From assembly GCA_036365145.1 (NCBI GenBank), contig JAEOAD010000015.1, forward strand, positions 9,541,501 to 9,605,500: a stretch of DNA of 64,000 nucleotides. The letters are read 5' to 3'. Both the position numbers and the translations under genes were made by a program. Below the pieces are notes generated by a model that made no database searches, was not told where the DNA came from, and was given only the letters and a program-made list of their open reading frames with translations. The stretch comes from Orientallactaga sibirica. Taxonomy: Eukaryota > Chordata > Mammalia > Rodentia > Dipodidae. Shown one piece after another: positions 21,420 through 33,429 of this stretch (position 1 is its first letter; each line of letters starts with the position of its first letter).

Positions 21420-23040
21420 AAATACATACTTTTAAAAACTTGAACATATATCTAAAACTGAAAGCAAAAAATATGCTTAATGGAAACCCTAAAAGCCTTA
21501 TCTTTAATGCCAGAGACAATACAAGAAGTGTTCACTATTTCCATAGTTATCTTTAAACAAGTATAAGCCATGCAATTAGGAGGGAAAATAGATAGCAATA
21601 GCAGAGTAAGATTAAAATCAAGAAACATTTCCATTATGTTTTGAGTGGCAGATAGTTGTTACTTCATAAAACTCAAGACAATACAGATAAAACCTATTAA
21701 AAACCAAGAAACTGAAACAAATTTGTCAAGTTAGCAGTAAAATAAAGTTTTCTTACATATAAATGATAACCATCAGAAAATATAATGGTAAAGAAAGGCC
21801 TGATTTAGAGTGCCACTCCCCAAAGTAAAGTAGCTTAAAATCAACTTTGGCAAGCTTTAGAGTCCATATGAAGGTAAATAAATAAAAAAAAAAAAACAAG
21901 AAATATGAAACAGGATTTAATTTCATGCCATGGTCTAAACATTAAGTGAAGTGGAGAGATGGCTTAGCAGTTAAGCTCTTGCCTGTGAAGCCTAAGGGCC
22001 CTGGTTCGAGGCTCAATTCCCCAGTACCCACGTAAGCCAGATGCACAAGGTGGCACATGCATCTGGAGTTCATTTGCAGTGGCTGGAAGCCCTGGTGCTC
22101 CCATTCTCTCTCTCTTTCTCTGTTGCTAATAAATAAATAAAAATAAACAAATTTTTTAAAGAAGATCATACCTTGAAAAAAATTAAAAATACAATAAAAT
22201 AAAGTATAAAATTTCTCCAAATTAATTTACATCTCTCACAGGATTAAAATTAAGACACCAATGGTACCTTTTAGGTACATTAAAATTTTCTGAAAATACT
22301 GAGAAAGTATAACAATGAAGAGTATTGATCCCTAAAACATGTTAAAAATATTATGAAATTATAGTTAATTGGTTTGATACTATTGTATATTGATTCTAGT
22401 TGATGAGAAATTACTTTGTGGTAACTGGGTAATTCTTTGGAATAAAGAATCAGAGCTTCATTTCCCTTATTTAATGATTAATATTAGGTAATTAACAATT
22501 CAGTAAAGTCCTAGAAGAAATTACACATATACATATGTACATGCTTGCATATACATATATGTATATGATTATTAGAATCTTAGAATGATACAAATAGTTA
22601 TAAGGTAGGATAAAATCAGAAACCAGAAAAGAAAATATTGATAATTATTAATACTTCTCTATGAAAGGAAAACCAATGAATCAAAAAGATGAACTGAATA
22701 AATTCAAGTACACTATAGGAAGGACTTTTCTTTTAATTCAGGTCCAGAAAAATTAATGCATAAAGTGAATAAGAAAATGGAGAAATAGACAAATGATACA
22801 AATATTTGAGGAAGACAAATATAAATGATCAATAAAACAAAAATATTCAACTCAAAGCAATGAATGTCAAATCAAGACACTAGCTCTCATTAATTTGATA
22901 CAAGGTAAATTATAATAAATTTTGGCAATGATATGAACACCTCTTAGGTTTCCTGAAAGTGTATATTGTTGCAATATTTTTGTATAACATTTTAGCCATA
23001 TACACCAATTTTTAAAAATATGTTCTTTGTCTCAAATTTC
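21420..23040 (+). mobile_element. Ancient LINE-1 (L1M-type) 3' ORF2 remnant
   Basis: A-rich plus-strand DNA with recognisable late ORF2 order: 'cttaatggaaaccctaaaag' and, further on, 'gacaaatgatacaaatattt', 'caatgaatgtcaaatcaaga' and 'ggcaatgatatgaac'. These parallel the 'aaatgcaaatcaaaacaac' and 'tggcgaggatgtgg' region of L1. Frames are destroyed. A DIP copy sits inside it at 21951-22165. Confidence 0.55.
21951..22165 (+). mobile_element. DIP SINE
   Basis: Sense copy: 'gtggagagatggcttagcag', box-B-like 'ggttcgaggctcaattcc', 'ccagatgcacaaggtggcac', 'catctggagttcatttgcag' and a CT-rich tail running into (AAAT)n. Confidence 0.9.
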
Positions 23041-23054
23041 AATGTTGTAATTAC

Positions 23055-23290
23055 CTTTGCTTTGCTGAGAAAACTACCTGACCAAAAACAGCTGATAGGA
23101 GGGAAAGATTAATTTTGGCTTATAGTCTTGAGGGGAAAGTTCATCATGGCAAATAAAGGATGGCAGAGGCTGGACACCACATATTGCAACAGTACTGGCA
23201 GAAAGCAGCAAGAGTAGACTGAACTAAGCAGAGCAGAGCAAGATGACACAAGTTAACAACGGTACATGGGATGCTTGTAAAGGGAGTGAG
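23055..23290 (-). mobile_element. MaLR LTR fragment
   Basis: 'ctttgctgagaaaactacct', 'gggaaagattaattttggct' and 'aagttcatcatggcaaataa' are the reversed 3' end of an ORR1/MLT1-like LTR, as also seen at 60430. Confidence 0.65.
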
Positions 23291-23299
23291 TGCACATTG

Positions 23300-24000
23300 G
23301 TATGTAAAGATACACCTGAAAACATTTGAAACCTGTACTAGAAATAGTTTTTACATGGAATCACATCTCAACAAGGGAGGAAGAAAAGGAAGGTTTTGCT
23401 TTCTATTTTGAATCATTCTGTTTCTGTACTGTGTTATGCCATTTTAAACAAATGCAAGGGATAGCAACAGAATTTGGACACATTTTAACTTTTCTCCTTT
23501 ATTTTTTTTACAATAGTCACTTTATATCATTATTTTTATATTGGAATATAATATTATTTGTTTAAAACAACTATAAATATGAGGATGCAAAAGCAGAGAA
23601 AGAGAGTTCACATTCATCATCGTCCTTTGTTACTCTGAAAGGCCATGTCTTCCCACAGTGTACATAGCTATGGCTAATCTTTTGTCAATGGCATGCCATG
23701 CATGTATTTAGTAAGGGTTTTGCATTTGAGTTATAAGTATAGAGCTATTGCAAATATGGATTCCTGTCATCATCTCCAGTGCTTATACCACTGCATTATA
23801 ATGGCTCTTCCATGATTTACTGAATTATGGATTCAAGTAATGAGCCTTTCTAAAACCTTTGCTGATTGTAACTTGAGTGATGAACAGTCTGTGTTCATAT
23901 CTTTCCATGTCCTTTACAGAAATCCTATAAATGAATAAATACAACATGGTAGAATTGTAAGCCAAAGGAAAATTATTTGTAATCTTAACATGATAGTTAA
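23300..24000. other. Unassigned AT-rich stretch
   Basis: No gene or clear repeat. It may hold old L1 remains, but I cannot support this. Confidence 0.4.
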
Positions 24001-24004
24001 TTAT

Positions 24005-24233
24005 TTTTTATTTTTTTTAATTTTAATTTATTTATTTATTTATTTATTTATTTGAGAAAGAGGCAGATGGGGAGTGGGGAGAATGGGCATGCCAGGGCCT
24101 GTAACCACTACAGATGAACTCCAGATGCATGCACTACTTTGTACATCTGGCTTACTTGGGTCTTGGGGATAGAACCTGGGTTCTTTGGTTTTGCAGGCAA
24201 GCACTTAAACCACTAAGCCATCTCTCCAGCCCT
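24005..24233 (-). mobile_element. DIP-type SINE, older copy
   Basis: A (TTTA)n run at 24028-24053, then 'ctccagatgcatgcactact' and the reversed head 'aaaccactaagccatctctc' identify it. Confidence 0.85.
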
Positions 24234-24239
24234 ATTTTG

Positions 24240-25305
24240 TTAAATAAGAAACTCCTTCAGCATCCATAATCCTATCACACTCTCACTGTATCTCACTGAG
24301 AAGTCTGCTAACTCATCTTTTCCCTGATAATTTCATGTGCTTCCCTTATCATGCACTTCATTCCAAATCTGTACTTATGTGAAGGCTTTCAATTTTATTC
24401 TCTTTATCTGTCATTCAACTTTTGCATTTACATCCCCCAGATCTGATAATTATAGCTTGAATCATTTGAATTTCTGGAAAGACTAAGGCCCCTCCTTTCT
24501 CTTTTCTCCTAAAAAATTTCATATCTATTCCTTACATTATCATCTTTCATGATGGACTTTAAAAATTATAACATTTTAAATTGACAAATTTGGTATTTTG
24601 ATTGGAATACTGACAGCTTTATGACATTGCCACTGTTCATATTTTGAGTCCTTTTATTTTCCCATATAGCTTCACAGAGTGCCTCATTTGGGTCCCACAT
24701 CTATATTAAATTTATTCTTGAAATTTGATATAATTTGCTGTGATTTTTTTCTATCACTGCCATATCAAAAAAAAAAAAAAAAAACCTGACTCTTCTATGT
24801 ACATTTCTGATCACCCTGTGAACTATCATTGGTTTGAATAGGCCTATGTTTTCCTCACTTGATTTTATTTTGTACTAAAATTATAAAAGTTTTGTTCATT
24901 CATTGCTTCCGATCCGTATAGCAAAGTGTGGTGTGAGTGAGAAAGGCTGCCTGAACCATATTACAATAAGCCATCTAAAACAAAGAACACCACCTGGCCT
25001 TTCTGGGTAAATGAGTGATTCCAAGAAAGAATACTAGTGCCAAATGGAAGTGACTTATTGCAAGTGACTCAAGAGTAGTGCTGTTAGGAACAACTGCTGA
25101 GAGCAGTGTCTTGAACCTAGGGATGATATGATTAGTGAATAACTAAATTGACACAGGCATGTCATAGAGACACACTTAAAAATGAATCTATATTCATTTG
25201 ACTTCGAAAATGCCAGATTTTATGTCTATATATTTGATGCTATATGATTCACCATATGAAACATGTTATGAACCAACCATTTATCAATGTAAAAAAAAGT
25301 CCTTT
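24240..25305. other. Unassigned AT-rich stretch
   Basis: No gene recognised. An A17 run lies at about 24768-24784. Confidence 0.4.
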
Positions 25306-25309
25306 TTCT

Positions 25310-25480
25310 TCCTATTTATTTATTTTGTTATTGCTTGTTTTTTGAGGTAAAATCTCTCTCTACTCCAGGCTGACCAGGAATTCACTATGTAATCTCAGGC
25401 TGGCCTCAAACTCATAGGCCTCCTTCTACCTCTGCCTCCCAAGTGCTGGGATTACAGACATGTACCACCACACTCAGCTT
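25310..25480 (-). mobile_element. B1 SINE
   Basis: Reversed B1: 'ttttttgaggtaaaatctct', 'ccaggctgaccaggaattca', 'tgcctcccaagtgctgggat' and 'catgtaccaccacactcagc'. Confidence 0.92.
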
Positions 25481-25489
25481 TCTTTTCCT

Positions 25490-26115
25490 TCTTTTTTTCT
25501 TTCCTTATTTTTATTTTGAATATTCACTTTGCCTAATTCATACTGTTACTTCTTAGTTATTTTATTTTTCATTAGGTTACTATACCTCTGCAAAACCTTG
25601 TATTTTTATGGGAGATCATGTTTCTTTCTAAGCAGCATTCTGTTAAGGTTTTGTGTTTTATTATTATCTGAGCATTTTTTTTCAAACAGTGCTTAACATT
25701 CACCTTCCATTACTATTGTTCGACTATTAGCTCTATTATGCTCATCTTTTGTTTTCTATTCTGCCTTTTAAAATTCTATTGCCTGCTGTATTCCATCTAA
25801 TAATTAAAGGGTATTAATATATATTTTAATTTGATTACTACTTAAATCAAAGATTTATAGTTGTGCATTTATACTACTATTAAGAGAACTAAGAATGCCA
25901 GCAGAAAATAGATACATGATTATATATTGTAGAATTGGTACTAATTTACACTCTTCTTTCTTAGCTTCCATTTAATTCAGTCTGAATTTATAAACCATGT
26001 CATTTTCTTTTTGTTTTTTAAATTTATTTAATGTTAGGAAGAGTCTACTTTAAAGGCAAAAACTAAAAGAATTGGTAAATCTTGTAAAAATGCATTGAAA
26101 ACAATTAGACATGCC
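25490..26115. other. Unassigned AT-rich stretch
   Basis: I recognise no gene or repeat here. Confidence 0.4.
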
Positions 26116-26119
26116 TCAG

Positions 26120-26275
26120 CATTGCTTCTACTTGTACTTAATTATTATAATTATTATCTTCACATTAGATTTGGATAAACTGAGGTTTGGAGGAATTAAT
26201 TACATCCCCAAGGACCCCATACTGTTAGCTCTGGAGCCCAGAATACAAGCCTCTGCCTCTCCACAGTCCACAAAA
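26120..26275 (-). mobile_element. MIR SINE
   Basis: 'attattatcttcacattaga', 'ggataaactgaggtttggag' and 'ctctggagcccagaatacaa' form the reversed MIR core. The open frame 26111-26383 (plus) crosses it and so is not a gene. Confidence 0.75.
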
Positions 26276-26279
26276 CATA

Positions 26280-26930
26280 TTTTAGTGGCATTTCCTGAAC
26301 ATATACAACATTCTCTCTGTATTCTGCCATCTAGAAGTTCCATGGGATTAAATCTAGGTACTATTTTCATGGTATTTACCTGAAACACAATATTCCCTCA
26401 AAAGTGTTAACCTCTAGTATTTTCTGTGCTTTGTTTCTGTGTCTTACACCATAATTTTCCCTAGTGCTGCTGTTGTCCATGTTCATGAGTTCTAGGTTTC
26501 CTACTTTATGTAAATGTATTCCCATGACCTCTGTCTCTCATCATTGAGTGCACACTCATCTCTGTGCCTTTTCCTTTGATTGCCTGGAGGATTTTTCACA
26601 TTCAGTTCTCCTCCTACCAATTTAATTTAATGTAATGTCCAACTATTCACTGGCCCCACTGAGATTTTTAATTTGTTGTGTGATTATCGGTTCTATGTAA
26701 TCCTCTCTAGTCTTCATGAGTTTCTCCCTCAGTATCACCATGGCCATCCTGACCTGCTTAATCATATAAAGCACACAAACATTTACTATCAGAATCAATA
26801 TATTTCTGTCTGAGGACATTGTTCTAGTTTTCTAGCTCCTTACTGTTGGTTTTCTTTCAATCTGTGATTTTTGTTTATAGGACTTGTTTTTATTCTCTGC
26901 TGTTTTCAGTCCCTTAGAAAGAGAGGTTAG
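26280..26930. other. Unassigned stretch
   Basis: No gene or clear repeat seen. Confidence 0.4.
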
Positions 26931-27079
26931 AGGATATCTACAAGTTAAATATCCCTTATCTAATATGTTAGGGGCAAGAAATCATTATAATGTTGGCCTT
27001 TTTGCATTTTTGGTATACTAATATACATGTTAAAAGGTATCTTGGGATAGCATAAAAATCTAAAAACCAAACTGATTTA

Positions 27080-27310
27080 TGGAGCTGGGGTAATAACTCA
27101 GCAGTTAGACACTTCTTTGTAAAGCCCATCAATCTGGGTTCAATTTTCCAACTCCCACATAAAACTGGATGCAAAATGGCACATGTATCTGTTATCTCAA
27201 TGGGCCTACAACAATGGTCGGCAGAGCCAGGAGAATCTGGAAGCTCATGGGCCAGTTAGACTTGCATACACAGAGTTACAAAAACAAGTGAGAACCTGTC
27301 TCAAGCAAAG
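27080..27310 (+). mobile_element. B2-superfamily SINE, diverged
   Basis: 'ggagctggggtaataactca', 'gcagttagacacttctttgt' and 'atctgggttcaattttccaa' form the tRNA-like head; the body 'ggatgcaaaatggcacatgt' is DIP-like. Its far end ('cagttagacttgcataca', 'gagaacctgtctcaagcaaa') resembles the long chimeric form. Confidence 0.75.
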
Positions 27311-27544
27311 GTGGAAGGAGAGGACAAATACCCTGAAGTTGTCTTTATAGCTCCACATATACACCGTGGCATGTGCATACCTAACGAAACATCATACATA
27401 TTCATAGATATATGCAGATACTGCATATTAAAAACAGTATGTTTTATATGCAGTTTATGCACATATCACCAAAATATACAATATTCTAGTGTTCCTGTAT
27501 TCCTACTAGTGTACATGGCTTTTTCCATTAGTGTATATTAATTA

Positions 27545-27795
27545 AACAAAGTTCATTTTGATCTTTCCATGCATGCATATAATGTACTTTAGTCATAGTC
27601 ACCCCTCCATTACAGTCTCTTAAGTCGGTTCCCCCTTTCCCTTCTACATCTCTAGTAGTTCAAATTTACTTCCATGTTTTCATCCCCTAAAATTCCACAT
27701 ATGAAGGAAACATGTGCTACCTAGCATTATGATCTTTATTTCCATCCATTTTCCTGGAAAATATAATTTTATTCTTCTTTATGATCTGAATACTG
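27545..27795 (-). mobile_element. LINE-1 ORF2 3' remnant nested in the DNA transposon
   Basis: The plus strand 'taaaattccacatatgaagg', 'acctagcattatgatcttta' and 'attcttctttatgatctgaa' corresponds to the reversed end of L1 ORF2 ('attccacatatgagtgaa', 'ttctttttatggctgaat'). Confidence 0.6.
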
Positions 27796-28006
27796 CCTAT
27801 CTCATGAAGTTGAGTGTGGGATTTTTCCATTTGCCAATGCTCAAAAAATTCCATGCTTTGAAGCATTTCAGATTTTGGACTTTTGTAAGGCTTGTTCAAC
27901 TATCAGTTGTTAGCTAATCAGGAGTTGAACTGCCCTGTCAGAGGTTTGTGTCACTGTCCCAGTCCCAGAGCTCCTTCTTAAGAAGCAAAAATCTTACATT
28001 AAATTA

Positions 28007-28158
28007 TCTGGGGCTGGACAGATTGCTTAATGGTTAAGGCACTTGTCTATGAAACCTAAGGACCCAGGATTGATTGTCCAGGTCCTACATAAGCCAGATG
28101 CACAAGATGGCACATGTGTTTGGAGTTCATTTGCAGTGGCTAGAGGCCCTGGCACAAC

Positions 28159-28199
<41 letters not shown>

Positions 28200-28235
28200 T
28201 CTCAAATAAATATAAATATATAAATAAATAATTTA
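28007..28235 (+). mobile_element. DIP SINE
   Basis: 'ggggctggacagattgctta', 'ccagatgcacaagatggcac', 'tttggagttcatttgcagtg', then a (CT)n run at 28162-28196 and an AAT-rich tail. Confidence 0.9.
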
Positions 28236-28526
28236 AAAATAAATTATAATCTGTTTCAATAAGGTAAGGGTGACAGTGAAGACCTTGAAGAAATTCTGCC
28301 TCTCACTACTAAATGTTGTATCTCCATACTGCAGGGGCTGCCCAGCCAGGCACAAGCTCTAGCATTTCTATCTCTCTGAAGCATTTGGGCATCAATACCA
28401 GGGGAAAACATATTGCTAGTCATCTGTTCCCTGGCAGGCATCAGATATGAGAGGCAAGAGTGATTGATGCCACTTATGGCTCTCCCTCATCTGAGGTAAA
28501 GCCTCAGGTGCTTTGTGCCACAATGT

Positions 28527-28559
28527 TTTTTGTTTGTTTGTTTGTTTGTTTGTTTGTTG
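28527..28559. repeat. (GTTT)n simple repeat
   Basis: About eight tandem GTTT units just before the MaLR LTR at 28571. Confidence 0.95.
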
Positions 28560-28570
28560 TGGTTAGCCCC

Positions 28571-28876
28571 TGTGATGGTTTGAATATGAGATGTCCCCCA
28601 TAGCCTAGTGCATTTACAATCCTCATCTGGTGGAGCTTTGGGAGGTGGAGTCTTGCTAGAGGTCTGTCACTGCGGGCAGTCCTTGAGGTTTATTATTCCA
28701 GCCCTACTGAGTGTCCAGCTAGCAAGCTCACTCTTGCTAATAGCTCCCAGTTGATATGATAATATATGATACCTGCTGCCTGCTGCCTGCTCTGCCATGT
28801 CATGATGAAACTTCTTGAGACTGTAAGTTGAACTAAAACCTTTCTTCCCATGTGCTTCTGGATGGTAACTGCTACA
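28571..28876 (+). mobile_element. MaLR solo LTR (ORR1-like)
   Basis: It opens 'tgtgatggtttgaatatgag', continues 'gtcccccatagcctagtgca', 'gggaggtggagtcttgctag', and near the end 'gagactgtaagttgaactaa', with 'gtaactgctaca' at the terminus. Flanking 5-mers do not match, so the ends may be eroded. Confidence 0.75.
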
Positions 28877-29010
28877 GTCTGCTAGATATCTTAAAGATGA
28901 TGCTATTTCTTTAGCAGAAATTTCTTAAAATTCTTGCCATTAGTTGTCATCCCTTCCTTATTTCTATAACCGCTCAAAGATATTTTCCAACATATTCTCT
29001 ATGCATTTTT

Positions 29011-29298
29011 TTTATTATTGTTTTTTGGAGAGAGACACACAGAGAGAGAGAGACACACACACACAGAGAGAAAGAGAGAGAGGAAGACAGAGATGGGCGC
29101 GGCAGCAGTGTCTCTCAGCTGCTGCGAATGAAATCCAGATGTGTGCGCCCCCTTGTGATAAAGTGTGGCATTGAGCCCTTGCCTCACTTTGCATCTGGCT
29201 AAATGTGGGACCTGGAGACTGGAACCGCTGGAGATTGGAACCAGTGTTCTTAGGCTTAGGAGGCAGGCACCTTAACCCCTAAGCCATCTCTCCAGCCG
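29011..29298 (-). mobile_element. DIP SINE, young copy with target duplication
   Basis: GA-rich tail side at 29027-29090, then 'cagctgctgcgaatgaaatc', the partial tandem 'ctggagattggaaccag' and the reversed head. Flanks 'tctctatgcatttt' (about 28996) and 'tctctatgtatttt' (29300) differ at one base. Confidence 0.92.
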
Positions 29299-29314
29299 GT
29301 CTCTATGTATTTTA

Positions 29315-30900
29315 ATAGGGGAAGGAATACGGATAATCATTCATGAGGTTCCTGTAATTGTTAATGTTCTCTTCCATTTCATTGGCATCAAAATCGAATA
29401 GTTGTAAGTATCTCATTCCCTTCCTTTCTCTTTCATTTATTAGTATCACTTGAAAAATCTGCCCATCGTGAAAGATCCTCATTCTTTACCCACGTCAAAA
29501 ACACATTGGGAATTTTCCTCAAACAATTTAATAAGTTGTACTTAAACTAAAATAAGTTACCATTTGACTTATTCTTTACTGGTTTTGATGCACCTACATT
29601 TTATCTTAGTTCAGATTTATGTTTTGTATTTTAGCATTTGCAAGTACATTTGATGAAATGGGGAAGAAACTTACATTTTATGAGATTGCAAATTTTTATG
29701 CAGTGTGCAATTATGATTAACAAAGTATACAATGGTATTGTTATGGATTGATCAGGATGAAAATATATGGTATTACCCAAAAGAAAAGAGAGGAAAATTT
29801 TAATCCACAAAACTAGTGGAAACAAATAGCTTCATTGTTCTGTATGTTAAGCTGCAAAAATAATTATTGCTAACATCTCTCTACACCTGGCTCTTGAGAA
29901 TATTTGAATGGTACTTTAGTATTTTCTCTCAGAACATGTAATTTATAGCTGCCTAAACCACCTGTACCTTCTTTCCATTAGTTTCACTGAATGCATATTC
30001 ATGCAAATGTATTTTCTATGTATTTGCTAGTAAATGCAAACATATATAAAAAGTAATATGAAATTATGTTCATGAACATGACTAAATATGATCTGGGCTT
30101 GGTGAGTTAGAAATGGGGTTAGCAATATTGCTATGAGTTCAGCAGGACAGTAACTGAGTTATAAGATAATTATTCCTCTTCAATGGCTCTCACCATGACA
30201 ACTCAGTTCTGAAATTCAACTATTATTCAGCTCAAATTATTGTCAAAGTTTAAAGCTTGAATTTTATTGACCTCCTTCTGATGTCTATGGCATATAATCA
30301 TCTGGGTATATGAAACCAGATTGTTAACAGCAAGATCAGCTCAAAAAATTTCACTGTACACACCTGGGTAGTTCTTTTGTTAAGTCCATGTGATGACTCA
30401 GTCTCTGGGCTCTGCATAACCAATTTGGGATAGAATTGAACATGGCATTCCTATCTCCTTTACTATCAAGCTGTAAGATTTTTGTAGCTCAGTTTACTTT
30501 GTTTTATAGTCGACATAAGTTTCTTGGGACTTAAATTGCAACAAGTCCCTGCTCATCTTTTACAAGATGGCAATGACAAGAAGGATGGTAAAGAGAAAAA
30601 GCAAAATAATGAGGTAGGGAAGATGAAGGAAAAGAAAGAAGAATGGGAAGGGAAAACACATACAAGGGATCATTAGATGTTTATACCAGTAGCCTGTGAT
30701 AAATCCCCCCTTGATTTAAGTTTAGGTGGGTAAGGAATCTATTCATTCCATTCATGGTCTGATTTTGATTTGCCTATAGAAATGAAAGTAATAATTGTTC
30801 TTAAATGTCAAGCCTAAAGGTAGCATTATTCCTCACCCCTAGTATTGGTAAGTTGATTAAACTAGCTTATTAGTTTGGCAGTTCTCAATAATAAAATATC
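29315..30900. other. Unassigned AT-rich stretch
   Basis: About 1.6 kb with no recognisable gene or young repeat; stops are frequent in all frames. Confidence 0.4.
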
Positions 30901-30904
30901 ATGG

Positions 30905-31255
30905 GCTGTATGACATCAAGAACAGATTTTTTTCACCGTTATGGAGTCTGAAAGAACAAGATCAAGATGTCAATACGTGGCTTCTTATGATCTCCTATTG
31001 GATTGTCAATGGCCATCTTGTTACTGTGTCCTCATACTGACACCAAAGCTGAGTATTCTCTTTGTTGTAGTCTTTTCTCTAAGGACACCAGTCATTCTAG
31101 ATTAGGACCTGTCCATTAACTTCATTTAAATCCAATAATCTCTTTAAAGACCATAGTTCCAAACATAGCCACATTCTGAGTTACCAGGTGTTGGAACTTT
31201 AAGATAGGAGTTCTTGATGGGCACACATTTTAGTCATAACAGCCAATGAATGAAC
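30905..31255 (-). mobile_element. MLT1-class MaLR LTR
   Basis: Reversed MLT1 words in order: 'tatggagtctgaaagaacaa', 'aggacaccagtcattctaga', 'tctttaaagaccatagttcc', 'agccacattctgagttacca' and 'cattttagtcataacagcc'. Confidence 0.75.
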
Positions 31256-31340
31256 TATAAATAATTTTATTCAATGGGGCATTTGATCCATTCTATTGTG
31301 AGTATATACTATTGGCCATATAACAATGCATATATATATA

Positions 31341-31590
31341 TTTTTTTTTTTGAGAGAGAGACATAGAGAGAGACAGAGGAAGACAGAGATGGGCGTGCCA
31401 GCAGACTCTCAGCTGCTATGAATGAAATCCATATGCACTCTCCCTTGTGGTCAAGTGTGGCATTGCGCCCTTGCATCACTTTGCATCTGGCTAAACATGG
31501 GACCTTGAGATTGGAAGCGCTGGAGATTGGAACCAGCGTTCTTAGGCTTAGGAGGCAGGCGCCTTAACCACTAAGCCATCTCTCCAGCCC
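31341..31590 (-). mobile_element. DIP SINE with target duplication
   Basis: A young-looking reversed DIP with the tandem 'tggaagcgctggagattgga'. Flanks 'acaatgcatatatatat' (from 31323) and 'acaatgcatagatatat' (31591-31607) agree at all but one base. Confidence 0.92.
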
Positions 31591-31609
31591 ACAATGCATA
31601 GATATATTT

Positions 31610-31801
31610 TAAAAACATTTATTGTGTGTGTGTGAGAGAGAGAGAACTGGTGCACCAGGCTCTCTTGAAGCAGCAAATGAATGCCAAGTGCCTGTGTCAC
31701 CTTTTGGATCTAGCTTTATGTGGGTAGACAAAGAATTGCACCTGGGTTGGCAGGCTTCATAAGAAAGCACCTTTACCAGCTGAGGAATATTGTCAGCCCC
31801 T
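31610..31801 (-). mobile_element. Diverged B2-superfamily SINE
   Basis: GT/GA-rich left end, 'gaattgcacctgggttggca' and the reversed head 'ttaccagctgaggaatattg' before 'tcagcccc'. The DIP above was inserted a few bases from it. Confidence 0.75.
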
Positions 31802-31804
31802 TGG

Positions 31805-32860
31805 ATATCTTGTCTTTAATAAATATGCAGACCTTTTTTGGAGAATCAGGCCTATACATGGGGAAGATTAATAAAACATTCAAATAAGTGGTAGGGGCTT
31901 TGGTGCTACTCATATTCTTCCAGGTTAAATAATAGCCTGTCTTTGCTCAAAGGAAACTCATTATCTAGAAAGAAGTATTTATCTAGATCCATAGACAACT
32001 CACTGGGAACTTAGCTTGCCAGTTGCTCTCAATGTACAATCAAAATGCTGTGGAAACTCAGAGGAAGGAGCTGCTTCTAAGTTGTTGAGGGAATGTGAAC
32101 CTAGAAGCCTTTGTGAAGAGACACAAGCACTAACAGAAGTGTGCATGCTGAGCTGGTGTTGAGGAGTGCCAAAGCAAGGAGAAAGAATCAGGAGTGGAAG
32201 TTGCTGGTCGCTCATACAGATGGGTTCTGTGCAATAAATATTAAATATATGTAATCCTTTAAGCTTCCTAAGAGCCCATGACCCTATTTGATCATGAGTA
32301 TAGCAAAACTCAAACTGGTATCCACATGTGAATAATTAGTAAACAAAGTAAGATTAAATTGTAAGCAATAGTTGGTAATGTTTGTATTCTCCTTTTATTT
32401 TTCTATAGGAAATTCAAGTACCAGGGAGAAAGGGTAATTAAAATATTAAGAGCCAAAACTTTCTGAGCTTTGGAAAGCACCAGTTTATAGAACAGCTATT
32501 AAAGGACTTTAGAAGGATCGGCCCGGACAAGTAACAAAACATACTTGGCAACTTTAGTTATGTGATCATTGTGAATATGAAAACATCCAGCAATTTAAGG
32601 TTGTCAGAACCCTGTGACTGAGATGATGTACAGTGGTGGGAGAGAGCAATGGTCAATGGTCAGTATTGGAGGGTTTCCCAGGGTTTCCACTCTGTCTTGC
32701 TGGATATCCTGGTGATATAGATGTTTCAAGGGACTCCCTAGTACATGGGTGTATGGGTTGGTGGAACAGCCTCACATTATCCTTGTGCACTGATCCCTCT
32801 TACCACTGCTTAGAGAACAACATGGAGCAATTAAGGGAGGATTCTGAGCCAAACCATTCA
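31805..32860. other. Unassigned stretch
   Basis: No gene or repeat family recognised. The frames at 32000-32215 (minus) and 32633-32887 (plus) have no recognisable features. Confidence 0.4.
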
Positions 32861-32864
32861 CATG

Positions 32865-33025
32865 TCAGCATTGGCGCTGCCATTTAACAACTGTGTTATA
32901 TGTGACTTTAAGGGAATATTATTTAATATCCCTGTACATCCATTTCCTTATCTAGTGGGGATTGGTGTATGTGATTAAGTAGTCATAAGAATTAAAATTG
33001 TATATATTTGTAGAAAGCTAGTGTA
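32865..33025 (+). mobile_element. MIR SINE
   Basis: 'gctgccatttaacaactgtg', 'tatgtgactttaagggaata', 'ccatttccttatctagtggg' and 'agtagtcataagaattaaaa' follow the MIR core and 3' order closely. Confidence 0.82.
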
Positions 33026-33104
33026 TTTATTAAGTAACAATCAGTATAATACAGATCTAACCAACTGCTATACTTACCAATTTAGCAGAATATTTTATAA
33101 AAGG

Positions 33105-33275
33105 ACACGAATCTAGCCATTTACAAATATTTTATACATATGTCTTTAAATTCCTATAGACTTGTCTACTGTGGTAGATATTTGCATGCCTATTTTTCAT
33201 ATGAAGAAACTAAAGACAGATAGATCAAGTGAGATGCTCCCAGAGAAGCCAAGCAAGTGTTTGGAGCAGGTTGTC
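33105..33275 (-). mobile_element. MIR SINE, weak
   Basis: 'ttttcatatgaagaaactaa' followed by 'agatcaagtgagatgctccc' resembles the reversed MIR segment. Confidence 0.5.
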
Positions 33276-33429
33276 TGAGAGAGACCTTCTGAACCCTTCA
33301 GAATATGTCAGCCCGGAGAGATGTCAGCCTAGGAGGATGCTCCCAGACTCTCCTGCTTCCCGCTGATAGTGGGTGGTGTCTGACTAGTATGTGTAACCCA
33401 TGATGGTAGGTCTTTTAATATGATGTGAA

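Larger units (their letters stand above)
26935..27905. mobile_element. Tigger/MER8-like DNA transposon, split by nested elements
   Basis: The left end 'aagttaaatatcccttatct' and the right end 'gttgagtgtgggatttttcc', then 'gcatttcagattttggactt' and 'ggcttgttcaact', match the two inverted ends of the Tigger-derived family that begins 'caggttgagtatccct'. About 125 bp remain at the left and about 100 bp at the right. The middle is taken by a DIP SINE and a minus-strand L1. Non-autonomous; no transposase seen. Confidence 0.65.

Noticed and set aside
28162..28196. Short CT array as a CRISPR-like repeat structure
   Set aside because: It is a simple dinucleotide run in a SINE tail; no spaced repeats exist anywhere in the window.
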